From: Marispirochaeta aestuarii
Lineage (GTDB): Bacteria; Spirochaetota; Spirochaetia; JC444; Marispirochaetaceae
Length of the DNA stretch: 64,000 bases
Reading direction: 5' to 3'
Assembly (NCBI RefSeq): GCF_002087085.1
Contig: NZ_MWQY01000007.1
Coordinates: 62,001-126,000 of the forward strand
Made by a program: the position numbers and the translations under genes. Shown in pieces: positions 1 to 8,385 of this stretch. The first letter of the stretch is position 1, and every line of letters starts with the position of its first letter. A model generated the notes under the pieces. It was not told the origin of the DNA, did not search any database, and worked only from the letters and a program-made list of their open reading frames with translations.

Positions 1-570
1 GAGGAAGAGAGCGGAGACCTGAGCTGGGAGACCATCAGGGAGGGTGATGAGTACCCCTTCTACCTCCTCTACGCCGAACTGGACATCCTGCCGGAATGGA
101 AGACAAAATCCGGCAGCAGCTTTATTACCGGACTACTGAAGACCTTTGAATCCCACATGAACCGGGTTTTTCTTCCCCTGGGCGGCCAGCTCTGGATGAA
201 AAGCGACTACGGCGGGCTTTATCTCTTCCCCTACAGCGAGGGAAGCTCCGATATTATCCCGGCCTGCATGAGACTCATTCTGAACAGGGTACTCATCAGC
301 ATGGAGGTATTCTCCTACGGAACCCTGCTGCCCTACCACTTTTCCCTGGATACGGGGACTACGGTGTACAGAAAAAAGGGCAACACCGGAACGTTGATTT
401 CCGAAGCGGTAAATTTTATATTCCATCTGGGACAGCAGTATACTCAGCCGGGGCAATTTGTTATCAGCAGAAGGGCTGCGGAGCATATTCCCGCGGGGCT
501 TGCGGACTGTTTTGTTCCATGCGGGAACTATCATGACCAGGACATATTGCGCATGAAAGTGCCCAGGTAG
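1..570 (+). CDS. C-terminal part of a nucleotidyl-cyclase-like protein of unknown function
   Basis: The reading frame is open from base 1, so the N-terminus lies outside the window; 189 residues are visible. The order of elements recalls the class III nucleotidyl cyclase fold: a beta strand FYLLYAELDIL, a central KSDYGGLYLFPY segment where active cyclases have K-x-x-GD, and a late GTLISEAVNFIFHLGQQY helix resembling the YT-x-IG-x-x-VN-x-A helix of cyclases, followed by a PGQFVISRRAAEHIP strand/helix. The first metal-binding Asp of true cyclases appears to be replaced by Glu and the surrounding motif is degenerate, so catalysis is doubtful. No operon partner is visible downstream; a tRNA gene with its own promoter follows. 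Family assignment is inference from motif order only. Confidence 0.6.
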   Translation, partial: EEESGDLSWETIREGDEYPFYLLYAELDILPEWKTKSGSSFITGLLKTFESHMNRVFLPLGGQLWMKSDYGGLYLFPYSEGSSDIIPACMRLILNRVLISMEVFSYGTLLPYHFSLDTGTTVYRKKGNTGTLISEAVNFIFHLGQQYTQPGQFVISRRAAEHIPAGLADCFVPCGNYHDQDILRMKVPR

Positions 571-599
571 TTGACATGAGAGGCAAGTATCGGTATCCT
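571..599 (+). promoter_or_regulatory. Sigma70-type promoter for tRNA-Ala
   Basis: TTGACA (571-576), 17-bp spacer, TATCCT (594-599). The predicted start is about 6 nt before the mature tRNA 5' end at 612. The -35 box is a perfect consensus match. Confidence 0.7.
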
Positions 600-611
600 A
601 AGCACGTTTTC

Positions 612-685
612 GGGGGTGTAGCTCAGTTGGCTAGAGCGCGTGAATGGCATTCACGAGGTCATGGGTTCGATTCCCACCACCTCCA
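612..685 (+). tRNA. tRNA-Ala (anticodon GGC)
   Basis: A 74-nt cloverleaf. The 7-bp acceptor stem GGGGGTG/CACCTCC contains the G3:U70 wobble pair that is the identity element of alanine tRNAs. The D-arm is GCTC/GAGC, the anticodon stem CGTGA/TCACG closes the loop ATGGCAT with anticodon GGC (reads GCC), and the T-loop is TTCGATT. The outermost T-stem pair is an A-C mismatch. The discriminator base is A and no CCA is encoded (TAC follows). Anticodon and G3:U70 agree on alanine. Confidence 0.95.
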
Positions 686-697
686 TACTTTAACGCT

Positions 698-2344
698 ATG
701 AGCGACAACAACAGCACCAAAAGTGATCTTTTCTCCGGGGAACTTGACCCCGATATCGCCGAATTGATGGGCATCGATGACACGCCCTCCGCTCAGGTTC
801 CCGATTTTGAAGAACTTTTTGAAGACACCTCTTCCGGCACTCCCGCCGAGGCGCACGTAAGCGATATAAGCAAGGACCGTTTTCATCCCGTCAGCCGTCT
901 CGAACAGGACCCGGCTCCATATTTCCAGGACAAGGATTACTACAAGAAAGCCCTTGCCGGGGAAGGCGAGGTTTCCCAGAGGGTTCACAGTCTCCTTTCG
1001 AAATTTCTGAACACCCAGGACCCCAAGGAGCGATCCGTCTACAGGGGAAAACTCATATCCGCCTACTGGAACCTGGTGGAGAGCATCGGCAGGAAGGTCT
1101 GCTCCAGTCCGCCCCAGCCCAAGGTCCTGCTTCTCAGATACGGCGTCCTGCTGCCGACGCTGCTTTCCAAGGAGCAGCGCTCCATGATCTCCCGGATTGT
1201 GTACAGCAACACCACGGGAGAACCTGTCCACTACGTGGACGAGTGGCTTACCATGGTCGCCCGGGGGACCGTCGGAAACTCGGCCACGGATGAAACCAAG
1301 GCAGTGAGCCGCCGCAAGGAACATAAGGTCAATACCAAACTCGACCGGGTCAAGGGACAGCGGGATTTCCAGCTCAGCGTGCTGACCCGCAAGTTCGGCG
1401 AACAGGAGCGGATGGAAAACCAGCTCAAGGAACTCTCCAGGCTGGTGGCCGACCATGCCGCCCGTCAGGACCTGCCGGGGGTAAAAGAGGTCTATACCCC
1501 GGAGCAGCGGCAGTACCTGAGTACAATTGCCAACCTGGTAAAAGACCTGCAGCGCCTTGATACGGAGCTTGCGAATACCTTTGAGCATTTTCAGGAGAAT
1601 GAAGCTGAATTCCGCAAACTCTCGGAAAGCGCCGGGGGAGCGGAATCCTACCAGGTAAACAATGACGCCCTGCAGACGGAGCTCGCCACGGTACGCCAGA
1701 TGGCCAAGATGTGTGTGGGCAGGCAGGGAAACCACTTCCCCATTGCCATGAAGCAGTATTTCAGGGACAGTATCCGGGACATCTGCACCCGGGAAAACAT
1801 CATCATGCAGATGGCCGCCGTGGAAAGTCTGGATCCCGGATTGTTCCTGCGGACCTTCAAACAGCAGACCAACCGCATCGTGCCCCATGTCGTTATCATT
1901 CCCAGTTACGGCGAACGGGGAATCTGCTGGGAACCCTTCGAAAAATACAACCGTGCCACGAGCCGGGGCAGAATTGCCGTGCCCCTCTTTCCCAAGGACA
2001 ACAAGACCGCCATCATCGCCGCCCTGGGGGATCTCCGCTGGCAGGTCGCCAAGGAGAAGGCCCAGCATTACTGGATGGAAGAGGGTCTCACCGGCCGCTA
2101 CTACCAGTGGTTCAGCGACAGACGGCTGCGGGGAGACGTGCGGGAGTATTTTATCAATGACTATATCCTGTGGATAACCAAGGAGAGCGAAGGAACCCAG
2201 AAGCTGGACCGGGAGGTCCGGGGCATTCTGTGGCGCTACTGCCCCTTCCCCCAGGAATTGCGGGATTCCCTGAAAAACCGGGGCTATGTCTACAACGAGC
2301 TCTACAAGCGGGATATAAACCGTTCCATGTCAGACGGGTATTGA
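698..2344 (+). CDS. Coiled-coil hypothetical protein
   Basis: A 548-residue soluble protein with no recognised domain. The ATG at 698 is 12 nt after the tRNA; an in-frame start at 644 would lie inside the tRNA and was rejected. The N-terminus is acidic and low in complexity (residues 1-70), the middle (about 195-320) is rich in K, R, E and Q with heptad-like spacing and probably coiled coil, and the C-terminal 200 residues look globular with many aromatic residues. No signal peptide or membrane helix is seen. No good Shine-Dalgarno sequence precedes the start, so it may be read through from the tRNA promoter. It converges on the nif3-lspA operon. It is probably a spirochaete-restricted protein; no function is proposed. 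Confidence 0.8.
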   Translation: MSDNNSTKSDLFSGELDPDIAELMGIDDTPSAQVPDFEELFEDTSSGTPAEAHVSDISKDRFHPVSRLEQDPAPYFQDKDYYKKALAGEGEVSQRVHSLLSKFLNTQDPKERSVYRGKLISAYWNLVESIGRKVCSSPPQPKVLLLRYGVLLPTLLSKEQRSMISRIVYSNTTGEPVHYVDEWLTMVARGTVGNSATDETKAVSRRKEHKVNTKLDRVKGQRDFQLSVLTRKFGEQERMENQLKELSRLVADHAARQDLPGVKEVYTPEQRQYLSTIANLVKDLQRLDTELANTFEHFQENEAEFRKLSESAGGAESYQVNNDALQTELATVRQMAKMCVGRQGNHFPIAMKQYFRDSIRDICTRENIIMQMAAVESLDPGLFLRTFKQQTNRIVPHVVIIPSYGERGICWEPFEKYNRATSRGRIAVPLFPKDNKTAIIAALGDLRWQVAKEKAQHYWMEEGLTGRYYQWFSDRRLRGDVREYFINDYILWITKESEGTQKLDREVRGILWRYCPFPQELRDSLKNRGYVYNELYKRDINRSMSDGY

Positions 2345-2362
2345 ACGGTCCTGATACCCGGA

Positions 2363-2641
2363 CTAGCCTCTCTTCTTTTTCGGGAAAATCGGCTCGAAAT
2401 ACTTGTCCAGATCGATCTTCGAGGCCAGCAGCTTCATGATCCGGTGATACACAAGAAAGGAACCGATCACCGCCAGAATAAAGATCAGAATGAAGGCCCC
2501 CTGGGCCAGTCCGGGATGAACGTCCCGGGGCAATACCAGGGAAAGCATGACAATCCCCGCAACAAGAAAGAAAAACATAAGTATGATATTTACCACCGTG
2601 GCTGCGGCGACAAAAAGCAGAGTGTTGGTTTTCTTATTCAC
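2363..2641 (-). CDS. Small two-helix membrane protein
   Basis: A 92-residue protein with two hydrophobic segments (about residues 8-35 and 47-67) and a basic tail ending PKKKRG, so both ends are probably cytoplasmic. It begins with GTG within the last codons of lspA (GTGAATAA), giving an 8-nt overlap and implying translational coupling. It is the last gene of the nif3-like/lspA operon and ends 18 nt from the convergent coiled-coil gene. No family recognised. Confidence 0.75.
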   Translation of the reverse strand: MNKKTNTLLFVAAATVVNIILMFFFLVAGIVMLSLVLPRDVHPGLAQGAFILIFILAVIGSFLVYHRIMKLLASKIDLDKYFEPIFPKKKRG

Positions 2642-3215
2642 GATTTTCCACCTCGTTCTTCATCCGTTCCTCTTTCCCGGTTTTCTCCCGTCCCTGCAGC
2701 AGGAATGAGAAGGCCAGCAGGATACCCCCGACGACTATGGAGGCGTCCGCCACATTGAAAGCCGGCCAGCGTTCAAGTCCCATGATACCGTAGAATTTGA
2801 CGGAGACAAAATCCACCACCCCCTGGGGCCGGAAAATCCTGTCGATCTGGTTTCCGAGACCGCCGCCGATAATAACCGCGATGCACCAGCGCTGCAATAC
2901 CGACAGTTCACTGGTTCTGAAATAGTAAACCAGGACCCCCGCAAGCACAGCCAGGGGCAACAGTACAAAAACAATCCCCCGTACGGCAGCAGGGAGGCCA
3001 TACCCGATACTGAAGGCCACTCCCAGGTTCCTGGTGTGGAGAATCCAGAGGAAGTCCCCTCCCCAGGCAAAACCCACCGTATGATAGGGGATGTTGGCAA
3101 CAATCAAAAGCTTGGTCAGCTGGTCCGCAAGGATAATTACAGCGGTCAGGACAAGGGGCAGGTACAGATTCAGGTTTTTCGTTTTTTCCGGTCTGTCGGC
3201 TGCAGTTGTATTCAT
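2634..3215 (-). CDS. lspA: Lipoprotein signal peptidase (signal peptidase II)
   Basis: Inner-membrane aspartyl peptidase that removes the signal peptide from prolipoproteins after diacylglyceryl transfer. The 193-residue sequence has four hydrophobic segments and the family motifs: D31-Q-L-T-K, N63-L-G-V-A-F-S, GGGLGNQIDR with catalytic Asp125, VVDF at 133-136, and FNVADASI with catalytic Asp157. Spacing matches the family. The C-terminus carries an unusually long charged tail. It follows the nif3-like gene by 12 nt and overlaps the next gene by 8 nt. Its substrates here would include the lipoproteins at 27.6, 52.1 and 55.6 kb. Confidence 0.95.
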   Translation of the reverse strand: MNTTAADRPEKTKNLNLYLPLVLTAVIILADQLTKLLIVANIPYHTVGFAWGGDFLWILHTRNLGVAFSIGYGLPAAVRGIVFVLLPLAVLAGVLVYYFRTSELSVLQRWCIAVIIGGGLGNQIDRIFRPQGVVDFVSVKFYGIMGLERWPAFNVADASIVVGGILLAFSFLLQGREKTGKEERMKNEVENRE

Positions 3216-3227
3216 ACCAGTGCGTCC

Positions 3228-3989
3228 TTATAGGCCCGTGGGAATATCGATAAAATGGGTCTCGAGACCGGTATCCCTTGCGACGCGTTCGGCCATGGCG
3301 GAAACCCCCCAGGTTTCCGACGCATAATGTCCGACGGCCAGCATGTTTATCCGGTTTTCCTGGGCTTCGTGATAGATTGTGTGATCCCCTTCACCGGAGA
3401 TAAAGAGGTCCAGGTCTTCCTCGATGGCCTGCCGGATATCCCGGCTGCTCCCTCCTGAGATTATGCCCACGGTGCGGATCTCCGGTCGGCCAAAGGGGAG
3501 AACCGCGTTGCAGTCAGCCATCTCGATATCCAGCCGCCGAAGCACCTCCTCCAGTTCAAGGGGTTCGGGAAGAACCCCCTTGAAGCCTATGCTGCGGCCC
3601 TTGTACCAGCCGAAAGGCTCGGCAGCGGAAAGCCCCAGAGCGGCGGCCATACAGCCGTTGTTACCCAGTTCAGGATGAGCATCAAGGGGAAGGTGAGCGG
3701 CGTAAAGGGCGATGTCATGCTCCATCAGAAAGCGGACACGCCGGTAGTGGGCCCCGGTGAGGACCGACTCCCTCCCCCAGAAGATGCCGTGATGCACAAA
3801 AACCAGATCCGCCCCCAGCTCCGCAGCCTGCCTGAAGGTCTGCAGCGAGGCGTCTACAGCAAATACCAGCTTTTTCAGTTCCGGTTCCCGCCGTTCAACC
3901 TGTATGCCGTTTCTGGAGGGATCGATGGCGGCAAAATCATCCATGCAGAGCAGATCCCGGCAATAGTGGTGGAATTCGTCCAATCGCAT
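3228..3989 (-). CDS. Nif3-like dinuclear metal centre protein
   Basis: A 253-residue member of the NIF3/YbgI family (often labelled GTP cyclohydrolase I type 2 homolog; true function uncertain). The metal-binding set is visible: H66-H67-G, H99 and D103 in AHLPLDAHPELGNN, and H221-x3-E225 in GHYASE. The length fits the short family form without the inserted PII-like domain. It heads the operon with lspA. The ATG lies 7 nt downstream of a perfect TATAAT box with no Shine-Dalgarno, so the mRNA is probably leaderless or nearly so. Confidence 0.9.
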   Translation of the reverse strand: MRLDEFHHYCRDLLCMDDFAAIDPSRNGIQVERREPELKKLVFAVDASLQTFRQAAELGADLVFVHHGIFWGRESVLTGAHYRRVRFLMEHDIALYAAHLPLDAHPELGNNGCMAAALGLSAAEPFGWYKGRSIGFKGVLPEPLELEEVLRRLDIEMADCNAVLPFGRPEIRTVGIISGGSSRDIRQAIEEDLDLFISGEGDHTIYHEAQENRINMLAVGHYASETWGVSAMAERVARDTGLETHFIDIPTGL

Positions 3990-3996
3990 GCCCCGT

Positions 3997-4025
3997 ATTA
4001 TAGGGACTCGATGAGATTTGGAAAA
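3997..4025 (-). promoter_or_regulatory. Promoter of nif3-like/lspA operon
   Basis: On the minus strand TTTTCC (4020-4025), 17-bp spacer, TATAAT (3997-4002). Only 7 nt separate the -10 box from the ATG at 3989. It is divergent from, and close to, the Lon-like protease promoter. Confidence 0.6.
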
Positions 4026-4036
4026 GGGCGCTGTGC

Positions 4037-4066
4037 TTGACAGTGGGCGGAAGAGCCTCGCATTAT
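4037..4066 (+). promoter_or_regulatory. Promoter of the Lon-like protease gene
   Basis: TTGACA (4037-4042), 18-bp spacer, CATTAT (4061-4066); the predicted +1 falls at or next to the ATG at 4073. The TTG of this -35 box is also an in-frame start candidate, but it makes better sense as promoter. Confidence 0.55.
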
Positions 4067-4072
4067 AGACTG

Positions 4073-6463
4073 ATGAATGATGCTTACCGTCTGGGACCCC
4101 ACGAGGTCGCCTTTGCCATTGACCCGGAACAACTGAAGGCCATTCCTTTCCCTGAGGATGATGAGCAGATAATCGGCCAGCCCAGGGCCGTTAAGGCCCT
4201 CCAGATGGGCACGTTTATCCGCGCCAAGGGATTCAACCTGGTCGTTTCCGGGATTCCCGGAACCGGACGGCATACGGCGATCCGGCGTATCCTGGAGGAG
4301 CTTCCCCCCACGAAAGGTCCGGACCGGGATATCGCTTTCGTCTACAACTTCCTGCGCCCAGAAGTTCCCATGGTGCTCTACTTTCCCCCGGGGACTGCCC
4401 GGCGCTTTAAACAGCTCATCCACGATCTCGTGGAGAAGCTTAAGGTCCTTATCAAGGCGCGGCTCTCCAGCGAGGTCTACAAGAACCGCCGGGACAGGCT
4501 CGTTTCGGGAATCGAAAAGGAAGAAAACCACCGCCTGGCAGAATTCGAAGCCCAGCTGGCAGCCCAGGGTTTTGCGGCGGTCCGGGTGGAGGATGAAGGC
4601 GTCCTGTCCACGGATATTGTTCCCCTCATCGACGGCGAAGCAGCCGATTTCGACCAGCTCCAGAGCATGGTGGCCTCGGGTGCCCTGGCGGAGGAGGAGT
4701 GGGAACGCCGCAGAGAGATCTACTACCGTCTGATGGACGAGATGCGTTCCATCTTCAGCGATCTGCAGCTTTCCAGGGCAGCCATGGAAGAGGAGCTCGC
4801 CCGTCTGCAGGCCGATACCGTTCGTCCTCCCCTGCATACCGAAATGGGAGAACTCTACCGGGCCTTTCCCCAGAAACAGATCCGTTCCTACCTCGAGGCC
4901 CTGGAACAGGACATCATCGACCGTCTGTTTGTTTTCACCGGAGAAGAACCCGCGGAAGACGCAGCGGGGAACAGAATCTTCCTGCGTTACGGGGTCAATA
5001 TTCTTATGGAAGCCGGGGAAGGAGAGACTCCCCCGGTAATCTACGAGAACAATCCGACAGTCCAGAACCTTCTGGGAACCATCGAGTTCTCCATGGACAT
5101 GAACGGACGGGGAGTAATGAGCTTCATGTCCATCAGGGCAGGCTCCCTGATCCGCTCATCCGGAGGATACCTGGTCATCCGTCTTGACGATCTGCTCCAG
5201 GAGGACGGCGCATGGCTTCAGCTCAAGCGGGTACTGCAGACCGAAATGGTGGAGATTCAGCCCCCCCAGGGAATGCTGGGACTTCCGGCGCCGCAGATCA
5301 AACCCGAGGCGGTCTCCGTTGACCTGAAGATTATCCTCGTGGCAGACGAAGGAGCCTACGATATTCTCTACAATGCAGACTCGGATTTTGCAAAATTCTT
5401 CAAGATCTGCGCCGAATTCGACAGCAGCATGGACCTCAATCCCGACGGCATTGCCCGCTACATGAGTTTCATGCGCCGATCCCTGAAGAATTCCGGGGGC
5501 CCGGAAATCTCCTGGGACGGTATGGCCGAGATAATCGCCTACGGAGCCTATCTTGCGGACCAGAGGGATAAACTCTCCACCCAGTTTTCCCTTATCTCGG
5601 ATCTGCTTGCGGAGGCCTCCTACTGGGCAGGGAAAAGCGGCAAGCGGGAGATAGACGGAGAAACCGTTCAGCTCGCATTGCGGGAGCGGAACTACCTCTT
5701 CAACCTTCCCGAAGAAAAGCTCGAAGAACTGATCCTCCAGGGGGATATTCTCATCAGCATCGAAGGAGAAGAGATCGGCAAGGTCAATGGCCTGGCCATA
5801 CATGACCGGGGATACTACGCCTTCGGCATGCCCACCCTCATCACCGCCAGGGTCGCTCCCGGAGAAGAGGGTCTGGTTAATATTGAGCGGGAGGTGGGCC
5901 TCTCCGGGGAAATTCACGACAAAGGGATACTGATCCTTGACGGCTACCTTCGGGCACGCTACGCCGTGGATTTTCCCCTGGCCATGTATGCCACAATCTG
6001 TTTCGAACAGTCCTACAGCGAAATAGACGGTGACTCCGCCTCTTCCACCGAGATGTACGCCCTGCTCTCCGCCGCCGGCAGGCTCCCCCTGCGGCAGGAT
6101 ATAGCCGTAACCGGCAGCATGAACCAGATGGGACAGATACAGCCGGTGGGAGGTATCAGCGAAAAAATCTCCGGCTTTTTCAACATCTGTAAAAAGAGAG
6201 GCTTAAGCGGCCGGCAGGGAGTAATTATTCCCGATCAGAACAGGAAGAACCTTTTTCTCCCCCCGGAAATCCGGGATGCCGTGAAGGACGGGCGGTTTCA
6301 TATCTACCCCGTAAGCACCATCGATCAGGGGATGGAAATCCTCACCGGCATACCGGCGGGAGAACCGGGACGGGACGGACGGTTCCCGCCCAAGTCGTTA
6401 AACGGCCGGGTCGAACGGGAACTGAGGGCCATGGCCCTCCTGGTCAAGCAATTTAATAATTGA
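4073..6463 (+). CDS. Lon-family ATP-dependent protease (AAA_32/LonB-like)
   Basis: A 796-residue fusion of an AAA-type ATPase and a Lon serine-lysine protease domain. The Walker A-like loop is G60-IPGTGRHT with Arg where classical loops have Lys, a feature of the AAA_32 group. A long helical insertion (about 130-270) replaces the Lon N-domain. The protease dyad is Ser655 in DGDSAS and Lys698 in GGISEK; their 43-residue spacing equals that of E. coli Lon Ser679/Lys722. It should unfold and degrade proteins in the cytoplasm; substrates are unknown. The ATG at 4073 is preferred over TTG 4037, which is a -35 box. No Shine-Dalgarno precedes it, so a leaderless mRNA is likely. Confidence 0.92.
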   Translation: MNDAYRLGPHEVAFAIDPEQLKAIPFPEDDEQIIGQPRAVKALQMGTFIRAKGFNLVVSGIPGTGRHTAIRRILEELPPTKGPDRDIAFVYNFLRPEVPMVLYFPPGTARRFKQLIHDLVEKLKVLIKARLSSEVYKNRRDRLVSGIEKEENHRLAEFEAQLAAQGFAAVRVEDEGVLSTDIVPLIDGEAADFDQLQSMVASGALAEEEWERRREIYYRLMDEMRSIFSDLQLSRAAMEEELARLQADTVRPPLHTEMGELYRAFPQKQIRSYLEALEQDIIDRLFVFTGEEPAEDAAGNRIFLRYGVNILMEAGEGETPPVIYENNPTVQNLLGTIEFSMDMNGRGVMSFMSIRAGSLIRSSGGYLVIRLDDLLQEDGAWLQLKRVLQTEMVEIQPPQGMLGLPAPQIKPEAVSVDLKIILVADEGAYDILYNADSDFAKFFKICAEFDSSMDLNPDGIARYMSFMRRSLKNSGGPEISWDGMAEIIAYGAYLADQRDKLSTQFSLISDLLAEASYWAGKSGKREIDGETVQLALRERNYLFNLPEEKLEELILQGDILISIEGEEIGKVNGLAIHDRGYYAFGMPTLITARVAPGEEGLVNIEREVGLSGEIHDKGILILDGYLRARYAVDFPLAMYATICFEQSYSEIDGDSASSTEMYALLSAAGRLPLRQDIAVTGSMNQMGQIQPVGGISEKISGFFNICKKRGLSGRQGVIIPDQNRKNLFLPPEIRDAVKDGRFHIYPVSTIDQGMEILTGIPAGEPGRDGRFPPKSLNGRVERELRAMALLVKQFNN

Positions 6464-6480
6464 TAACCGTTTACGATTGC

Positions 6481-6509
6481 TTGACCTCTAATTTTACAGA
6501 GACTATACT
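6481..6509 (+). promoter_or_regulatory. Promoter of the ATPase-HDOD gene
   Basis: TTGACC (6481-6486), 17-bp spacer, TATACT (6504-6509). The leader is about 30 nt and contains AGGTGG just upstream of ATG 6546. Confidence 0.7.
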
Positions 6510-6545
6510 GAATACACCAGAGGTCATACCTACCAGGTGGTGTAC

Positions 6546-8027
6546 ATGTCAAAAGCAGTTGATGTCGAAAAAATAAAACGGGCAGCAAGGAATTCCATTC
6601 CAATTTCGATAAAAACCTTTACCCTTCCCCATGAAACTGAAGAGTACATGGAAAGAATTCTCGAGATTTTTCTCTCGGAATTCGGTCAGGATCAGCTCTC
6701 CAGCCGCATCGGTTACTGCATGCGGGAGCTTGCGGTCAATGCAAAAAAAGCGAACACAAAACGGATCTATTTCAAGGAAAAGAGCCTCGATATCAACGAT
6801 CCCCGGCAGTACGAAGAAGGAATGGAACGCTTCAAGCAGGAAACCCTGGACAACATCGACTATTACCTGAACAAGCAGAAAGACGCCGGTCTCTACGTAA
6901 AGGTCGTCTACCATGCCAAGGGCAATGCCTTTACCATGAGCATCCATAACAATTCCCGCATCTCCCGCAAGGAACAGATCAGGGTCTACGACCGCATCGC
7001 CCGTTCCCGGGCCTTCGATTCCATGGAAGAGGCCCTCTCCTCGGTGATGGATGATTCCGAGGGAGCCGGGCTGGGAATCGTGATTCTGGTACTGATGCTG
7101 AAAAAGATGGGCCTGGACGAGGACGCCTTTGATATCGATGTGGACGGAGACGAAACCATTGCCCGGATTACCGTACCTTTCTCTGCGGTACACCTGGAGA
7201 ATATCAACGAACTATCCAGGGAGATCGTCAACGAGATCAACGAGCTGCCCCAGTTTCCCGACAATATCGTCTACCTTCAGAAACTGATCAGTGATCCCGA
7301 TTCGGAGATCTCCGATATCGCCAGGCAGATCAGCACCGACCCCTCCCTGACGGCGGACCTTCTCAAGCACGTAAACTCGGCCCAGTTCATGCTGCCCAAG
7401 AGGGTCGACAACATTGTGGAGGCCGTCAAACTGGTGGGCTTCCGGGGTATCAAGAATCTGCTCTACTCCTTCGGAACCCTTAAAATCCTCGATTCAAACC
7501 AGCGCTGGCTCTGGGACCACAGTTACCGGACCGCTTTTTACGCCTATAACCTGGCAAAGAACTTTAAACGCAGGAAGGAGCTGCTGGATGACGCCTATGT
7601 GGGGGGCATTCTGCACGATATGGGAAAAATCATCTTCTCCAATGTACATCCCAACCTTCTGGAGAAGATCCAGGGCTTCTGCACGGACCGTAATATTCAC
7701 CGCGACTTCATCGAAGACCTGAGCGCCGGACTGAATCACGCCGAAATCGGGGCACTGATCGCAGAAAAGTGGAACTTCCCCGTATCCCTTATCGAAGCCA
7801 TCCGTTACCACCATGATCCCCTGGCCGCTCACAACGAGTTCCGGGACGTTGTTTACACCGTCTATCTGGCCAACGCCCTCTGCGGGTATGAGCGGGGTGA
7901 TATAGAATATGATCAGCTGGAAACCGAAGTTATCCGGGATTTCGGAATCACCTCCCAGGATAAGCTGGATATGGTGCAGCAGCGCCTGTCCCTAGCCTTT
8001 GACGACGAACGAAACAAGAAATTGTAA
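6546..8027 (+). CDS. HATPase-HDOD signalling protein
   Basis: A 493-residue cytoplasmic protein with two modules. Residues about 35-220 resemble a GHKL ATPase related to anti-sigma/histidine kinase ATP-binding domains: an N-box-like YCMRELAVNAKKAN and a G-box-like DSEGAGLGIVIL. Residues about 225-480 form an HDOD domain (LPQFPDNIVYLQKLI start) and, unlike many HDOD proteins, keep an HD pair, H357-D358 in LHDMGK. No phosphoacceptor His domain is visible, so it is not a classic kinase. The start at ATG 6546 follows AGGTGG with 5-nt spacing; the in-frame GTG codons at 6537 and 6540 overlap that site. The role is inferred as signal transduction; the ligand is unknown. Confidence 0.85.
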   Translation: MSKAVDVEKIKRAARNSIPISIKTFTLPHETEEYMERILEIFLSEFGQDQLSSRIGYCMRELAVNAKKANTKRIYFKEKSLDINDPRQYEEGMERFKQETLDNIDYYLNKQKDAGLYVKVVYHAKGNAFTMSIHNNSRISRKEQIRVYDRIARSRAFDSMEEALSSVMDDSEGAGLGIVILVLMLKKMGLDEDAFDIDVDGDETIARITVPFSAVHLENINELSREIVNEINELPQFPDNIVYLQKLISDPDSEISDIARQISTDPSLTADLLKHVNSAQFMLPKRVDNIVEAVKLVGFRGIKNLLYSFGTLKILDSNQRWLWDHSYRTAFYAYNLAKNFKRRKELLDDAYVGGILHDMGKIIFSNVHPNLLEKIQGFCTDRNIHRDFIEDLSAGLNHAEIGALIAEKWNFPVSLIEAIRYHHDPLAAHNEFRDVVYTVYLANALCGYERGDIEYDQLETEVIRDFGITSQDKLDMVQQRLSLAFDDERNKKL

Positions 8028-8044
8028 TTCCACACAAAAGCCTC

Positions 8045-8073
8045 TTGACTTTTATATATATAGTATTTAATAT
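8045..8073 (+). promoter_or_regulatory. Promoter of glutaredoxin gene
   Basis: TTGACT (8045-8050), 17-bp AT-only-rich spacer, TAATAT (8068-8073) within a run of TA repeats. Leader of about 25 nt with GAGGGAGG before the ATG. Confidence 0.7.
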
Positions 8074-8104
8074 ATATGCATACGATTAAGAGAGGGAGGC
8101 TACA

Positions 8105-8335
8105 ATGGCAGTAAGAATCTACACCACTCCAAGCTGTGTATACTGCAATAAGGCGAAACAGTATTTCAGAGAAAATCACATCTCCTTTACGGAGTATAAT
8201 GTGGCCAATGATATGCGCCGGGCGGAAGAAATGGTAAAGAAGTCGGGCCAGATGGGTGTTCCGGTGGTGGATGTAAACGGCAAGATCATCGTGGGGTTCA
8301 ACCAGCCGGAGATTGAACGCGCCCTGCATCGCTAG
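8105..8335 (+). CDS. Glutaredoxin-like / NrdH-type thiol oxidoreductase
   Basis: A 76-residue single-domain glutaredoxin fold protein. The redox motif is C11-VYC14 after a YTTPS strand, and the cis-proline segment is MGVPVV, with a C-terminal VGFNQPEIERAL helix typical of the UxxC/NrdH-like group. It reduces disulfides in the cytoplasm; whether glutathione or thioredoxin reductase recharges it cannot be told from sequence. A strong GAGGGAGG site lies 5 nt before ATG. It is monocistronic, with its own promoter and a strong terminator. Confidence 0.9.
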   Translation: MAVRIYTTPSCVYCNKAKQYFRENHISFTEYNVANDMRRAEEMVKKSGQMGVPVVDVNGKIIVGFNQPEIERALHR

Positions 8336-8354
8336 GAACTCAACAGATCATGTT

Positions 8355-8385
8355 AAAACCGGCGGTTCATTCCGCCGGTTTTTTA
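8355..8385. terminator. Bidirectional intrinsic terminator
   Basis: Stem AAAACCGGCGG/CCGCCGGTTTT with a 6-nt loop, followed by T residues on the plus strand and A residues upstream, so it can serve both the glutaredoxin gene and the convergent SpoU methyltransferase gene. Confidence 0.85.

Noticed and set aside
644-697. Upstream in-frame start for the coiled-coil protein
   Set aside because: It lies within the tRNA-Ala gene.
659-2068. 469-codon minus-strand open frame
   Set aside because: Antisense shadow of the coiled-coil gene; it runs into the tRNA and has no recognisable domain.
4037-4072. TTG start extending the Lon-like protein by 12 residues
   Set aside because: The TTG belongs to a perfect TTGACA -35 box correctly spaced from CATTAT, and the added residues lack family character.
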